Of a stretch of 64,000 nt of DNA, positions 18,347-27,562 are shown in pieces. Under the pieces are notes generated by a model, which made no database searches, was not told the DNA's origin, and worked only from the letters and a program-made list of their open reading frames with translations. The position numbers and the translations under genes are program-made. Origin of the DNA: Pseudoselenomonas ruminantium (GTDB taxonomy: Bacteria; Bacillota; Negativicutes; Selenomonadales; Selenomonadaceae); the NCBI GenBank assembly GCA_015058655.1, contig SVBX01000004.1:1-64000 (forward strand), given 5' to 3'. Positions within the stretch are counted from its first letter, which is position 1. Each line of letters begins with the position of its first letter.

Positions 18347-18372
18347 GGCGTTCGGGAAAGGAAGAAGAGTTT

Positions 18373-20043
18373 TTGGCTTATGAATCATTGAGAAGCCAGC
18401 GGCAGAAACGGGCCCTCAATATGGTCTGGACAGCGGCAGGGGCTTATGGCTTCCGGCCGGAGTTTCTGGCCTTCCATCAGGACGGGGAGCCGGATATTTA
18501 TCTCAATTCCATCGTGGGCTTTGTGCATCGGCACTATGATGGGGCAAGGCTGGCGGCCTATTTCCGGGAGCTTGGCCAGTCCCTTTTGGGAGAGCTTTTC
18601 ACGGAGCTTTTCTGGTTGGGGCTGGAGGAGGCGGCCTTTCGGCGGGAGGAGCCGCTGCGCCCCGTGCTGGCAGACCTGCGCCGCCGTCATGCGGAGCGGT
18701 TCCTGGCAGATGATACCGACCTTGCCATGCAGCAGCTGATGATGCGGCAGGAACTGGCACACACCTTGAAGTGTGTCCGCTGCCGGGAAATCCTGGGGGA
18801 GAAGGTGCGGCTGCTGAATCTCTGGGACAAGAGGCTCTATGAGGCCCTGCGCTTTTCCGGGGTATGGGACACGGAGGAAGTCATCTCTGCCATGGAGGGA
18901 ATCATTGAGAGTTTTTTCCGCTTCCACTGGCAGAGCCCGGGCAGGAAGATAATGCATCTGGCGGTGTCTCCCAGGCTGGGGGCGCTGCTGCGGAAAATAC
19001 TGCCCCACCAGAGCCGGTGGGGCGAGGGAGGGGAGTTTGTTCCCTGGCAGTCGGGGACGGAGGCCAGGGAATTCGCCCTGCCGGGGCTGCAGGAGAGCCG
19101 TTTCAGCGAAGGGGAAAGGGAGCGGCGTTTTGGCGCTCCGCTCTTTGGCCTGGCGAGACTATCCGAAATCGAGGCAGAGCTTTGTCGGGGGCCGCACGCT
19201 GATGTGCGCCTTTGGTTCACAGAGGAACGGGGGGCGGCCAGGCCTGAGAATTTGGAGTTCTACCGGCGGGAGCAGGCGAAGTTCCGCACGGAACTGAAGG
19301 AACTGGCCAGAAGGCTCAGGAATTGCCTGCTGGTACACCGCCAGCCCCTGGAACTGCCTGCCCGCAGCGGGCGGCTCGCGCCGGGACGGGTCTGGCGGGG
19401 GCGTTATCTGGGAGACGAGAGGGTATTCTCCGCTGTGGAGCCTGCCAGCTACGAGGATATTTCCGTGGTGCTGCTGCTGGATGCTTCCGCTTCTCGCGAA
19501 AGCAGGCAGGCCCTTATCGCCAGCCAGGCGTATCTCATGGCCGAGGCCTTGCGGCAGGCAGGTGTGCCAATGCTGGCCCTGTCCTTTTTCAGCGAGGGGG
19601 GCTGCACAGTGCTGAGGCGGCTCAAGGACTTCCGCGAAGAAGATGCCAGGGGCATCTTCTCCTACCACGCCCAAGGCTGGAATCGTGACGGCCTGGCTCT
19701 CCGCGCCCTGCCGGAATTCCTGCGGGGCAGGAGGGGCAGGACTCTCCTGCTCATCCTCACCGATGCCTGTCCCAGCGATGACCATGCCCTGAGCAGGGAA
19801 GGCCTGCATCTGAGCCAGACCTACGGTGGCGAGGCCGCGGCAGAGGATACGGCGGAGGCGGTGAAGGAATTGAGGAAACAGGGGTTCAAGGTGCTGGCCC
19901 TGGTGAACAGCGTCCTGGCGGCAGACTTGGCCGAGGACTTTGCCAGAAGGATTTACGGGGGCAGCTACCTGCGCTTGCAGGAGCTTGACCGGCTGGCGGC
20001 GACGGTGGGCGGGCTGCTGGCCGATGAAATCGCCAGGGGATAG
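18373..20043 (+). CDS. VWA-domain protein, CoxE/NorD-like partner of the MoxR ATPase
   Basis: The protein is 556 residues from a TTG start at 18373, chosen because AAAGGAAG lies just upstream; the first ATG is at 18421. The C-terminal VWA domain begins at about 360 with VVLLLDASAS, a MIDAS metal site (DxSxS), and continues to LLLILTDACPSDD. The N-terminal 350 residues are helical and Arg/Glu-rich with no recognised domain. It follows the ATPase gene after 26 bases. MoxR-VWA pairs act as a chaperone that docks through the MIDAS site. Confidence 0.8.
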   Translation: MAYESLRSQRQKRALNMVWTAAGAYGFRPEFLAFHQDGEPDIYLNSIVGFVHRHYDGARLAAYFRELGQSLLGELFTELFWLGLEEAAFRREEPLRPVLADLRRRHAERFLADDTDLAMQQLMMRQELAHTLKCVRCREILGEKVRLLNLWDKRLYEALRFSGVWDTEEVISAMEGIIESFFRFHWQSPGRKIMHLAVSPRLGALLRKILPHQSRWGEGGEFVPWQSGTEAREFALPGLQESRFSEGERERRFGAPLFGLARLSEIEAELCRGPHADVRLWFTEERGAARPENLEFYRREQAKFRTELKELARRLRNCLLVHRQPLELPARSGRLAPGRVWRGRYLGDERVFSAVEPASYEDISVVLLLDASASRESRQALIASQAYLMAEALRQAGVPMLALSFFSEGGCTVLRRLKDFREEDARGIFSYHAQGWNRDGLALRALPEFLRGRRGRTLLLILTDACPSDDHALSREGLHLSQTYGGEAAAEDTAEAVKELRKQGFKVLALVNSVLAADLAEDFARRIYGGSYLRLQELDRLAATVGGLLADEIARG

Positions 20044-20078
20044 TTATGGTATAAGTGTTGAAACGCTGACTTGGAAGA

Positions 20079-20116
20079 TTTTGCCTACGGCAAAATTTGA
20101 ACAATTGCGTTATAAC
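20079..20116 (+). promoter_or_regulatory. Recurrent inverted-repeat promoter motif
   Basis: TTTTGCC-TAC-GGCAAAA (20079-20095) is a perfect 7 bp inverted repeat. It leads into the block shared with 487-514 and ends in TATAAC at 20111-20116. Confidence 0.5.
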
Positions 20117-20130
20117 TCGGAAGAAGATGT

Positions 20131-20152
20131 CCCCCACCTCTATAGGTGGGGG
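20131..20152. repeat. Nine-base-pair hairpin CCCCCACCT/AGGTGGGGG
   Basis: A perfect stem with a four-base loop and no T run. Such hairpins occur at IS200/IS605 ends and in their guide RNAs, but no transposase or TnpB is nearby, so this may be a remnant. Confidence 0.35.
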
Positions 20153-20236
20153 TGGCTAATATCATAACAGGCGGGAGCGCATATCTTCCGCCTCGTGCGA
20201 CGCGAAGCTAGTCCCTTTGGGAAAAGGCCAAGAGGA

Positions 20237-20276
20237 AGCTTTGTCTATCGACAAAGCTGGAACAATGGCCTTATAA
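20237..20276 (+). promoter_or_regulatory. Promoter motif before the tandem AAA/nuclease genes
   Basis: AGCTTTGT...ACAAAGCT is an inverted repeat at 20237-20258, and TATAAT follows at 20272-20277. From CGACAAA to TATAAT it aligns with the block ending at 20116 at 22 of 29 bases. Confidence 0.55.
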
Positions 20277-20309
20277 TAAACTCAGAAACTTCGATTGGAG
20301 GGGGATAGC

Positions 20310-21884
20310 ATGAAGGACGAAAGAAGATTGCCCATTGGGGTGCAGAGCTTTGTCAGCCTGAGGGAAGGTGGATTCCTTTATGTGGACAAGACCCGCTATA
20401 TCCATGAGCTTGTTCATGGTGGCAAGCAGTATTTTCTCAGCCGTCCTCGGCGCTTTGGCAAGAGCTTATTTCTATCTACATTGAAGGCCTATTGGGAAGG
20501 AAAGCGGGAACTTTTTGAGGGGCTGGAGATAGCGGAGCTGGAAAAGGATGAAGAGGGCGCTTTTGAGCCTTATCCTGTGTTCTACTTTGACTTCAATGGG
20601 CAGAACTATCAGGCTAGGGCCTTGGAAGATGTACTGGACGGAATGCTGTCGGAGTGGGAAGAAATATATGGCTGCGAGAAAAAAGGTTCACTGAGCGACA
20701 GATTCAAGAAGCTGATGAAAACAGCCCGAGAAAAGACGGGCAAAGGCTGCGTGGTGCTCATAGATGAGTACGATAAGCCGCTGCTCGAAGTATTGGAAAA
20801 TGATGAGTTGGAGGAGCACAACAAGGCGGTATTCAAAGGCTTCTTCGGCACCTTGAAAAGCTATGACGAGTACCTGCGCTTTGTCTTCATCACCGGGGTG
20901 ACGAAGTTCAGCAAGGTGAGCATTTTCAGCGACTTGAACCAGCTCAATGATCTCTCGTTGGAAGAAAAATTTGCGGACATTTGCGGCATTACAGAGGAGG
21001 AGTTGACGGAGAACTTTGGGCCGGAGATAGAAGCTATGGCCAAGCGATTGGGAGTTGGGCAGGAAGACTGCATTGCTGAACTCAGGCAGATGTACGATGG
21101 TTACCATTTCTATCCAGGCGTCCCAGGGGTTTATAATCCCTTCAGCCTGCTCAAAGCACTTTATGGGCGGGAACTGGGATTATATTGGTTCGTTACGGGA
21201 ACCCCAACTTTCCTGGTACGGTGGATGAAAAATATGCACTTTGATGTGAGGCAGTTTGAGGCAAAGAAAATCCATGCTACTGCCTATGCTTTGAGTGACT
21301 ATCGGGCAGACAACCCGGATATAGTGCCGCTCTTATACCAGACTGGTTATCTCACCATCTTGGAGGGCGATGTGCGAGGCAGAAGGTACACATTGGGCTT
21401 TCCCAATGATGAAGTCAAGTATGGCTTTTTGGAGAGCTTGCTGCCTGTTTACACCCCTGCGATTGTACCGGGGCGGGGAACGGATATTTTTGCGCTGGAG
21501 GACTGTTTGGCAGATGGGGACACAGACGGTATGCGGGACATCCTCACGGCTCTCTTTGCCAGCATCCCCTATACCACCGACGATGCCTCCTTCGAGCACT
21601 ACTTCCAGTCGGTGCTCTACATCGTCTTCACCCTGCTGGGCCAGTATGTCCACTGCGAAGTCCACAGCAGCAAGGGGAGGGCGGACTGCATTCTGGAGAC
21701 GGATGAATTTGTCTATATCTTTGAGTTCAAGGTGGATAAGAGCGCAGAAGAAGCTTTGGCCCAGATAGAGGAAAAGGGCTATGCTCTCCCTTACGCCGCA
21801 GACAAGCGGCAGCTTTTCAAGATTGGCGTGAGCTTTGACGGCGAGGCGCGGAAGCTGGCTGAGTGGGCTGTGGCAGACAGGTGA
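20310..21884 (+). CDS. AAA-ATPase-like/PD-(D/E)XK protein (DUF1703 type), copy 1
   Basis: The 524-residue protein begins with the conserved LPIGVQSF, the YVDKT motif, and a Walker A variant SRPRRFGKSLF with Lys51. A Walker B-like VVLIDEYDKPLL lies at about 147-158. The C-terminal domain has GRADCILET then IFEFKV (about 456-475), the Asp and Glu-x-Lys of a PD-(D/E)XK nuclease fold. The family is widespread in gut anaerobes and may be a mobile or defence element, with no established biochemistry. The start at 20310 follows GGAGGGGGA. It is a tandem paralogue of the next gene. Confidence 0.85.
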   Translation: MKDERRLPIGVQSFVSLREGGFLYVDKTRYIHELVHGGKQYFLSRPRRFGKSLFLSTLKAYWEGKRELFEGLEIAELEKDEEGAFEPYPVFYFDFNGQNYQARALEDVLDGMLSEWEEIYGCEKKGSLSDRFKKLMKTAREKTGKGCVVLIDEYDKPLLEVLENDELEEHNKAVFKGFFGTLKSYDEYLRFVFITGVTKFSKVSIFSDLNQLNDLSLEEKFADICGITEEELTENFGPEIEAMAKRLGVGQEDCIAELRQMYDGYHFYPGVPGVYNPFSLLKALYGRELGLYWFVTGTPTFLVRWMKNMHFDVRQFEAKKIHATAYALSDYRADNPDIVPLLYQTGYLTILEGDVRGRRYTLGFPNDEVKYGFLESLLPVYTPAIVPGRGTDIFALEDCLADGDTDGMRDILTALFASIPYTTDDASFEHYFQSVLYIVFTLLGQYVHCEVHSSKGRADCILETDEFVYIFEFKVDKSAEEALAQIEEKGYALPYAADKRQLFKIGVSFDGEARKLAEWAVADR

Positions 21885-21951
21885 CATTTTAGGCTGTTTT
21901 GGTGTGTCAGAATAAAATTGTGGCTGAGTGCGAGAACGGAGGGCGATTGGC

Positions 21952-23529
21952 GTGAAGGACGAAAGAAGACTGCCCATTGGGGTGCAGAGCTTTGTCAGCC
22001 TGAGGGAAGGAGGGTTCCTCTATGTGGACAAAACCCGCTATATCTATGAACTTGTTCATGGTAGCAAGCAATACTTCCTCAGCCGTCCTCGGCGCTTTGG
22101 CAAGAGCTTATTTTTGTCTACCTTGAAGGCCTATTGGGAAGGAAAGCGGGAGCTTTTTGAGGGGCTGGAGATAGCGGAGTTGGAAAAGGATAAAGAGGGC
22201 GCCTTTGAGCCTTATCCTGTGTTCTACTTTGACTTCAACGGGCAGAACTATCAGGTGGATACGGCGCTGGAAGATGTGCTGAACAAGATGCTCAGTCGCT
22301 GGGAAACTGAGTACGATTGCGATGGACAGGGGTCATTGAGTGACCGCTTTCAAACATTGCTGATAACAGCAAAGAAAAGGACGGGGAAAGGTTGCGTTGT
22401 GCTGGTGGATGAGTATGACAAGCCTTTGCTTGAAGTTCTGGAAAATGACACGCTGGAGGAGCACAACAAGGCGGTATTCAAGGGCTTCTTCGGCACCCTT
22501 AAAAGCTATGACGAGTACCTGCGCTTTGTCTTTATCACCGGGGTGACGAAGTTCAGCAAGGTGAGCATTTTCAGCGATTTGAACCAGCTGCAGGACATTT
22601 CCCTCTATGAGGATTACAGTGCTGTCTGCGGTATGACCGGGGAAGAAATTCGCAGTTGTTTCCAGCCTGAGTTGCAGAGAATGGCGGCGAAGCACAAGCT
22701 GGATGAAGAAGGCTGCCTGCAGAGACTGGCGCAAATGTATGATGGCTACCATTTTTATCCTGACAGCCCCGGGGTGTATAATCCCTTCAGTGTCTTGAAT
22801 GCGCTACAGCAGAGGGCGTTTGAGTCCTATTGGTTCGCTACGGCTACCCCTACATTTTTGGTGCGGCGCTTGAAAAATATGCATTTTAACATGAGACAGC
22901 TGGGCACAGGTGAAATTCATGCCACATCTTTTGCTCTGACAGATTATCGGGCAGAAAATCCGGACATTGTTCCCTTGCTCTATCAGACCGGCTACCTGAC
23001 CCTTTGGGGCTATGATGCCCGCAGAAGGCGCTATACCTTGGGCTTTCCCAATGAAGAAGTAAAATATGGTTTGCTGGAAAGCTTGTTGCCCGTCTATAGC
23101 AGAGATGCCATTCCCGGCAGGGGGGCGGATATTTTCTCATTGGATGATTGTTTGGAAGCCGGTGATACCGAGGGCGTGCGGGACATTCTCACGGCTCTCT
23201 TTGCCAGCATCCCCTATACCACCGATGATGCACCCTTCGAGCACTACTTCCAGTCGGTGCTCTATATCGTCTTCACCCTGCTGGGCCAGTATGTCCACTG
23301 CGAAGTCCACAGCAGCAAGGGGAGGGCAGACTGCATTCTGGAGACGGATGAATTTGTCTACATCTTCGAGTTTAAGGTTGGTAAGAGCGCCCAGGAGGCC
23401 TTGGCACAGATAGAGGAAAAGGGCTACGCCCTGCCCTATGCCGCAGACAAGCGGCAGCTTTTCAAGATTGGCGTGAGCTTTGACGGCGAGGCGCGGAAGC
23501 TGGCTGAGTGGGCTGTGGCAGAAAACTGA
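21952..23529 (+). CDS. AAA-ATPase-like/PD-(D/E)XK protein (DUF1703 type), copy 2
   Basis: This 525-residue protein has the same architecture as copy 1, with Lys51 in the Walker A variant and the C-terminal GRADCILET...IFEFKV. The first 100 and last 110 residues are nearly identical to copy 1, even at the DNA level, while residues about 215-390 differ strongly. The GTG start at 21952 follows GGAGGGCG and matches the aligned start of copy 1. It is separated from copy 1 by 67 bases with no terminator, so the two are probably cotranscribed. Confidence 0.85.
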   Translation: MKDERRLPIGVQSFVSLREGGFLYVDKTRYIYELVHGSKQYFLSRPRRFGKSLFLSTLKAYWEGKRELFEGLEIAELEKDKEGAFEPYPVFYFDFNGQNYQVDTALEDVLNKMLSRWETEYDCDGQGSLSDRFQTLLITAKKRTGKGCVVLVDEYDKPLLEVLENDTLEEHNKAVFKGFFGTLKSYDEYLRFVFITGVTKFSKVSIFSDLNQLQDISLYEDYSAVCGMTGEEIRSCFQPELQRMAAKHKLDEEGCLQRLAQMYDGYHFYPDSPGVYNPFSVLNALQQRAFESYWFATATPTFLVRRLKNMHFNMRQLGTGEIHATSFALTDYRAENPDIVPLLYQTGYLTLWGYDARRRRYTLGFPNEEVKYGLLESLLPVYSRDAIPGRGADIFSLDDCLEAGDTEGVRDILTALFASIPYTTDDAPFEHYFQSVLYIVFTLLGQYVHCEVHSSKGRADCILETDEFVYIFEFKVGKSAQEALAQIEEKGYALPYAADKRQLFKIGVSFDGEARKLAEWAVAEN

Positions 23530-23545
23530 TAGTTATGGAAAGATG

Positions 23546-23590
23546 AAACTCCCTCCTGTTCGCTTAAGGACAGGAGGGAGTTTGATTTTC
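23546..23590. terminator. Strong terminator after the AAA/nuclease pair
   Basis: AAACTCCCTCCTGT (23546-23559) and ACAGGAGGGAGTTT (23570-23583) form a perfect 14 bp stem followed by GATTTTC. It may also serve the convergent P-type ATPase gene. Confidence 0.85.
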
Positions 23591-23632
23591 CAAGAAAGCT
23601 ATACTTTATGGGCAGGTGGTGTTTTATCATTG

Positions 23633-25549
23633 TCAGAGTACATTGGGCATGGGCTGTGAGGTCTGTTCGTTTGTGCGGCTGCTGGCAAAATTGCGGTCAT
23701 AAAGCAGGGCAGCGAAGAGGACAACCAGGCAGGAACCGGCATTGTGTACCAAGGCGCCGGTGGTGGGGGTGAGGAGGCCTTGGATGGACATCAGGATGGC
23801 GATGAAGTTGATGCCAAGGGACATGGCGATGCTGATTTTTATGGTCTTGATGGTGGCATTGGCCAGCCGCTTCAAATAGGGAAGCTGGGAGAGGTCTTCC
23901 TTCATCAGGGCGATGTCTGCTGCCTCCACGGCAATGTCGCTGCCCATGTCGGCCATGGCTACCCCGATGCTGGCGGCCTTGAGGGAGGGAGCGTCGTTTA
24001 CCCCGTCGCCAATCATGCAGACCGTGTGCTGCGCTCTTTCAAGGCGCTCAATATTTCCTACTTTTTCCTCTGGCAGGAGATTGGACTTCACTTCTGTGAT
24101 GCCTGCCAGCTGGGCAAAATATGAAGCTGCCTGTGCTGTATCGCCGGTCAGGAGCACAGCGCCGGTGTTCATCTGCCGCAGTTCTTCCAGGACGGCCTTT
24201 GCTTCCGGCCGCAGTACATCTGAAAAGGCCACCACGCCGCAAAGGGTGTCCCGGACAGCCACCAGTATGATGGCCTTGCCCTGCTGTGACAGGCGCAATA
24301 GTTCCGACTTTTCCCTGGCCGTCAGGGCGATGCCCTTTTCCTGCAGGAAGGCTTCGTTCCCGCAGAAGACGAGTTCACCCTTCACCTGGGCGCGGATGCC
24401 TTTCCCCGTCTGCATCTGGAAGTAATCAATGGCTTCCAGTGCGATGCCCTGCTGTTGGGCATACTGGCAAAGGGCCTTGGCCAGCGGATGTTCGCTGTGG
24501 GATTCTGCTGAGGCGGCAAGGGTGAGAAGGCGGTTTTTGTCCAGGCAGTCTGACAGGGGGATGACATCCGTGACGGACAGCCTGCCGTAGGTCAGGGTGC
24601 CGGTCTTGTCGAAGGCAATGAGGTCGGCTTTGCCCATGCTTTCCAGAGCTTCGCCGGATTTTACGATAACGCCGTGCTTGGTGGCCTGTCCTATGGCGGC
24701 CATGATGGCAGTAGGGGTGGCCAGCACCAGGGCACAGGGGCAGAACACGACTAGCACCGTGACGGCGCGGACTACATCACCGGTCAGGAAGTAGGCGGCG
24801 ATGGCAATGCTGAGAGCCACGGGCACCAGCCAGCTGGCCCATCTGTCTGCAATGCGTTCCATGGGGGCCTTTTTGGCCTCGGCCTCCTGCACCATGCGTA
24901 TCAGCTTGTGGAGGGAACTGTCCTCACCTGCCTTGGTGACACGGATATCAATGGCGCCGAAGCAGTTGATGGTTCCGCAGAGGACTTTTTCGCCCACCAC
25001 CTTATCCACAGGCAGGGATTCACCGGTGAGGACAGACTGGTCTACAGAAGTGCTGCCCTTGATGATTTCGCCGTCGGCGGGGATTTTTTCTCCGGGCAAG
25101 ATGCGGAGCAGATCTCCTGCGCTTATCTCCTGGGCCAGGACGATTTCCTCCTTTCCCTCCCGGAGGCGCCTGCCTGTTTCCGGCGCAAGGCTGAGGAGCT
25201 TTTTCAGTCCTTTTTGGGCACGCTGGGTGGTTTTCTCCTCGATGATGGCTCCCAGTGCCATGATGAAGGCTACTTCACCGGCGGCAAAGAGGTCGCCTAT
25301 GGCGATGGCAGCGCACATGGCAATGGAAATCAGGAGCGCAGAGGAAATCTTCTTGATGCCGGAGTTGCAGACCAGCCGGGAGAGGGCCAGATAAAGCAGC
25401 GGAAGACCGCAGATGACAACTGTCACCCAGGCGGGATCTGCAGGCAGAGGATATTCCTGCCAGCCTGCCAGCAGGCTGAAAAAGAGAAATAAGCCTCCTG
25501 CCAGAGTCATTTTCATACCAGAAAGGATTTCATTTAAGCGGCTTAGCAT
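23633..25549 (-). CDS. P1B-type heavy-metal-translocating ATPase
   Basis: This is a 638-residue inner-membrane metal exporter. It has paired N-terminal membrane helices, the actuator TGES, the CPC metal site in VVFCPCALVLATP (about 268-280), the phosphorylated DKTGTLT (about 313), SEHPLAKALC (His-Pro P1B signature) and GDGVNDAPSL (about 515). A final membrane pair contains HNAGSCLVVL. There is no N-terminal HMA or Cys-rich metal-binding domain, so it is a short form. CPC fits Cu+, Zn2+ or Cd2+; the exact metal is undetermined. The divergent TetR gene and the shared palindrome suggest metal- or stress-linked control. Confidence 0.88.
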   Translation of the reverse strand: MLSRLNEILSGMKMTLAGGLFLFFSLLAGWQEYPLPADPAWVTVVICGLPLLYLALSRLVCNSGIKKISSALLISIAMCAAIAIGDLFAAGEVAFIMALGAIIEEKTTQRAQKGLKKLLSLAPETGRRLREGKEEIVLAQEISAGDLLRILPGEKIPADGEIIKGSTSVDQSVLTGESLPVDKVVGEKVLCGTINCFGAIDIRVTKAGEDSSLHKLIRMVQEAEAKKAPMERIADRWASWLVPVALSIAIAAYFLTGDVVRAVTVLVVFCPCALVLATPTAIMAAIGQATKHGVIVKSGEALESMGKADLIAFDKTGTLTYGRLSVTDVIPLSDCLDKNRLLTLAASAESHSEHPLAKALCQYAQQQGIALEAIDYFQMQTGKGIRAQVKGELVFCGNEAFLQEKGIALTAREKSELLRLSQQGKAIILVAVRDTLCGVVAFSDVLRPEAKAVLEELRQMNTGAVLLTGDTAQAASYFAQLAGITEVKSNLLPEEKVGNIERLERAQHTVCMIGDGVNDAPSLKAASIGVAMADMGSDIAVEAADIALMKEDLSQLPYLKRLANATIKTIKISIAMSLGINFIAILMSIQGLLTPTTGALVHNAGSCLVVLFAALLYDRNFASSRTNEQTSQPMPNVL

Positions 25550-25599
25550 AGTTGATGCCTCCTTGATAAAGAGAAAAATCTGAGGTATTATTTATCTGA

Positions 25600-25620
25600 T
25601 AACAAACAAAGTGTTTGATA
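25600..25620. promoter_or_regulatory. Operator palindrome between P-type ATPase and TetR genes
   Basis: TAACAAACA (25600-25608) and TGTTTGATA (25612-25620) are mirrored at 8 of 9 positions around AAG. A second, wider repeat CGAACA...TGTTCG (25683-25706) overlaps the TetR leader. Both suit a TetR dimer. Confidence 0.55.
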
Positions 25621-25718
25621 AGTTCATTATAGAAATCAGGGGGGAAAAGGACAACGGATGATTTTTTCTCCTTGTGTGATAGCGAACAAAAAGCAAAAAA
25701 TGTTCGGGGAGGACAACG

Positions 25719-26285
25719 ATGGACAGACGACAGAAAAAAACAAGAACCGCGATTTTCACGGCATTCAATGAGCTTTTGACGGAAAAGAGTTACCATCAGA
25801 TTACAGTGCAGGACATCATTGACCGGGCCAATGTGGGCAGGACCACCTTTTATGACCATTTTGAGACTAAGGATGCACTATTGAAGGAAATGTGTATGTC
25901 TCTCTTTGACCATGTTTTTTCCGATATGCTGCACCCGGAAAGCACCCATGATTTTTCCCTTTCCGATGGCAGTTCCAGAACTGTCATCACCCACATGATC
26001 TATCATTTGCGGGACAGCAAGAAGAATATCCTGGGGATTCTCGGCTGTGAAAGCGGAGAATTGTTTTTGCAGTTTTTCCGGCAATATCTGAAGGATATTT
26101 TCTCCCCCTATCTTCCCGTCAGCGGGGGAGAGAAAATCCCCAAGGATTTCCTGCTCAATCACATATCCGGCAGTTTCGTCAATATGATTGAATGGTGGAT
26201 CAAGGGAGGCACCAGGGAAACCCCCGAACAGCTGGCCACCTACTTTGAAATGGTCACGCAGCCTGTCCTGACCAGGGCAGAATAG
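25719..26285 (+). CDS. TetR-family transcriptional regulator
   Basis: The 188-residue protein has a typical TetR N-terminus: RTAIFTAFNELLTEKSYHQITVQDIIDRANVGRTTFYDHFETKDALL, with recognition helix VGRTTFYDHF at about 36-45. The C-terminal ligand domain ends with NMIEWWIKGGTRETPEQLATYF, as in the YxaF/DhaS-like group common in Firmicutes. GGGGAGG precedes the ATG. It is divergent from the metal ATPase with palindromes between, so it probably represses that gene and itself. The inducer is unknown. Confidence 0.85.
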   Translation: MDRRQKKTRTAIFTAFNELLTEKSYHQITVQDIIDRANVGRTTFYDHFETKDALLKEMCMSLFDHVFSDMLHPESTHDFSLSDGSSRTVITHMIYHLRDSKKNILGILGCESGELFLQFFRQYLKDIFSPYLPVSGGEKIPKDFLLNHISGSFVNMIEWWIKGGTRETPEQLATYFEMVTQPVLTRAE

Positions 26286-26396
26286 AATGAATTATTCTTC
26301 ATCGGATAAATTGACAGGGGACAGGTATTTGCTACTTCTAAGTTAGAAGTTAAGAACATAGGTCGATTGGCATTACAGCTGGTTTTAGGATAGGGC

Positions 26397-26442
26397 AAAA
26401 GAGGCCCCGGTGAATCACCATGTGGATTCACCGGGGCCTTTT
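26397..26442. terminator. Bidirectional terminator between TetR and AraC genes
   Basis: GAGGCCCCGGTGAATC pairs with GATTCACCGGGGCC, with AAAA and TTTT at the outer ends. It serves both convergent genes. Confidence 0.85.
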
Positions 26443-26477
26443 GGTATATTCAGGGGGAATGTCTTTGCGTGGTTAGT

Positions 26478-27515
26478 TCACTGTCCTCTGTAGTTGCTGG
26501 GAGAAACGCCGTATCTTTTTTTGAACATGCGGATGAAATTTTCCGGGTTGTCGTAGCCGACATTTTCGCTGATCTGGCGTACATTCAGGCTGGTTTCTTT
26601 CAGCAGGCGGGCTGCTCGCTCGAAGCGTATGCTGAGAACCAGGTCTTTGAAATTGCTGCCTGTCCACTTTTTGACCAGGCGGCTGGTGTGGGGCTGCGAA
26701 TAGCCAAGATGGCTGGCGAGGCTTTCCAGGGTGATGTCATTCAGATGGTTCAGGGTGTAGTGCAGCAATTCTGCCGTCTCCCCACTGCCCTTCAGGGTGG
26801 CGGGGCTTTGGGCGTCCTGGCCGCAGTCCCGCACCAGCCTGGTCAGCAGCACTGTCACCATGCCGCTGAGGATGCTGTGGCTGTAGCGGTCATTTCGTTC
26901 CTGTTCTGCGTACATTTCCAGCACGGCAGAGGTATAGTAACTGTCCTTGGTGTGGAACAGCAGATACTCCGGGTGTTCCTTTTGATAGAGGCTGCCCCGC
27001 AGGAATTCTGCTATCAGGCTGTCATCCCGCAGGATGGGGAAGAAAATGTCTGTGAGGGTTTTGCGTCTGAGCAGCAGGTTCAGTACCAGGCTCCCTTCGT
27101 CCATGACGGAAAGGTTGTGTTCCAGAGAGGGGGAGACCAGGCAAAAGTCTCCGGCAGCCATATCCATGGCCTGGCCGCCAATGATTTGCCGGGCCTGCCC
27201 TGCTATGACACAGATAATCTCAAAGAAGACATGGTTGTGCCAGAAGGGCGGGGTGAAGCGGTTGTGCTTGGAAAGGTAGACGGCACGACGCTCAGATTCC
27301 GGGAAGTATTCTTCATCTACCAGCACGGTGCGGGCAGATTCCGGCATCAGTTCCTGCAGGATCAGCTTTCTCTTAGTAAGCTCGGCAGGATTTTGGGCCT
27401 TCAGGAAGTCGTTTAGGTTGCCTGTTTCCTTCGCCTTTTGGTAGGCTCGGTAGAAAATCTCATCTTCGTTCAGCTTCATCAGCCTGCGACGAAGCTCCTC
27501 TATCTGCTCTGTCAT
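26478..27515 (-). CDS. AraC-family regulator, probably of rhamnoside uptake and cleavage
   Basis: The 345-residue protein has a cupin-like sensor (about 60-170, with FWHNHVFFEIICVIAG and the AAGDFCLVSP turn). Its C-terminal AraC DNA-binding domain has two helix-turn-helices: LESLASHLGYSQPHTSRLVKKWTG and VRQISENVGYDNPENFIRMFKKRYGVSPSNYR. The gene is divergent from the GPH transporter and rhamnosidase-like genes, the usual arrangement for a local sugar activator. Its ligand is inferred to be rhamnose or a rhamnoside. AGGAGGTGAGGAA precedes the ATG. Confidence 0.85.
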   Translation of the reverse strand: MTEQIEELRRRLMKLNEDEIFYRAYQKAKETGNLNDFLKAQNPAELTKRKLILQELMPESARTVLVDEEYFPESERRAVYLSKHNRFTPPFWHNHVFFEIICVIAGQARQIIGGQAMDMAAGDFCLVSPSLEHNLSVMDEGSLVLNLLLRRKTLTDIFFPILRDDSLIAEFLRGSLYQKEHPEYLLFHTKDSYYTSAVLEMYAEQERNDRYSHSILSGMVTVLLTRLVRDCGQDAQSPATLKGSGETAELLHYTLNHLNDITLESLASHLGYSQPHTSRLVKKWTGSNFKDLVLSIRFERAARLLKETSLNVRQISENVGYDNPENFIRMFKKRYGVSPSNYRGQ

Positions 27516-27562
27516 TTCCTCACCTCCTGGGATTTGCTATTATTCTAGCATGGTTGACAAGA

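Noticed and set aside
20131..20152. IS200/IS605 end or TnpB guide RNA
   Set aside because: Only a hairpin resembles such ends. No transposase, TnpB or second end was found, so it is listed only as a hairpin.
26334..26350. Palindrome ACTTCTAAGTTAGAAGT after the TetR gene
   Set aside because: Perfect but short, and placed downstream of the gene without a promoter. Not enough to call an operator.
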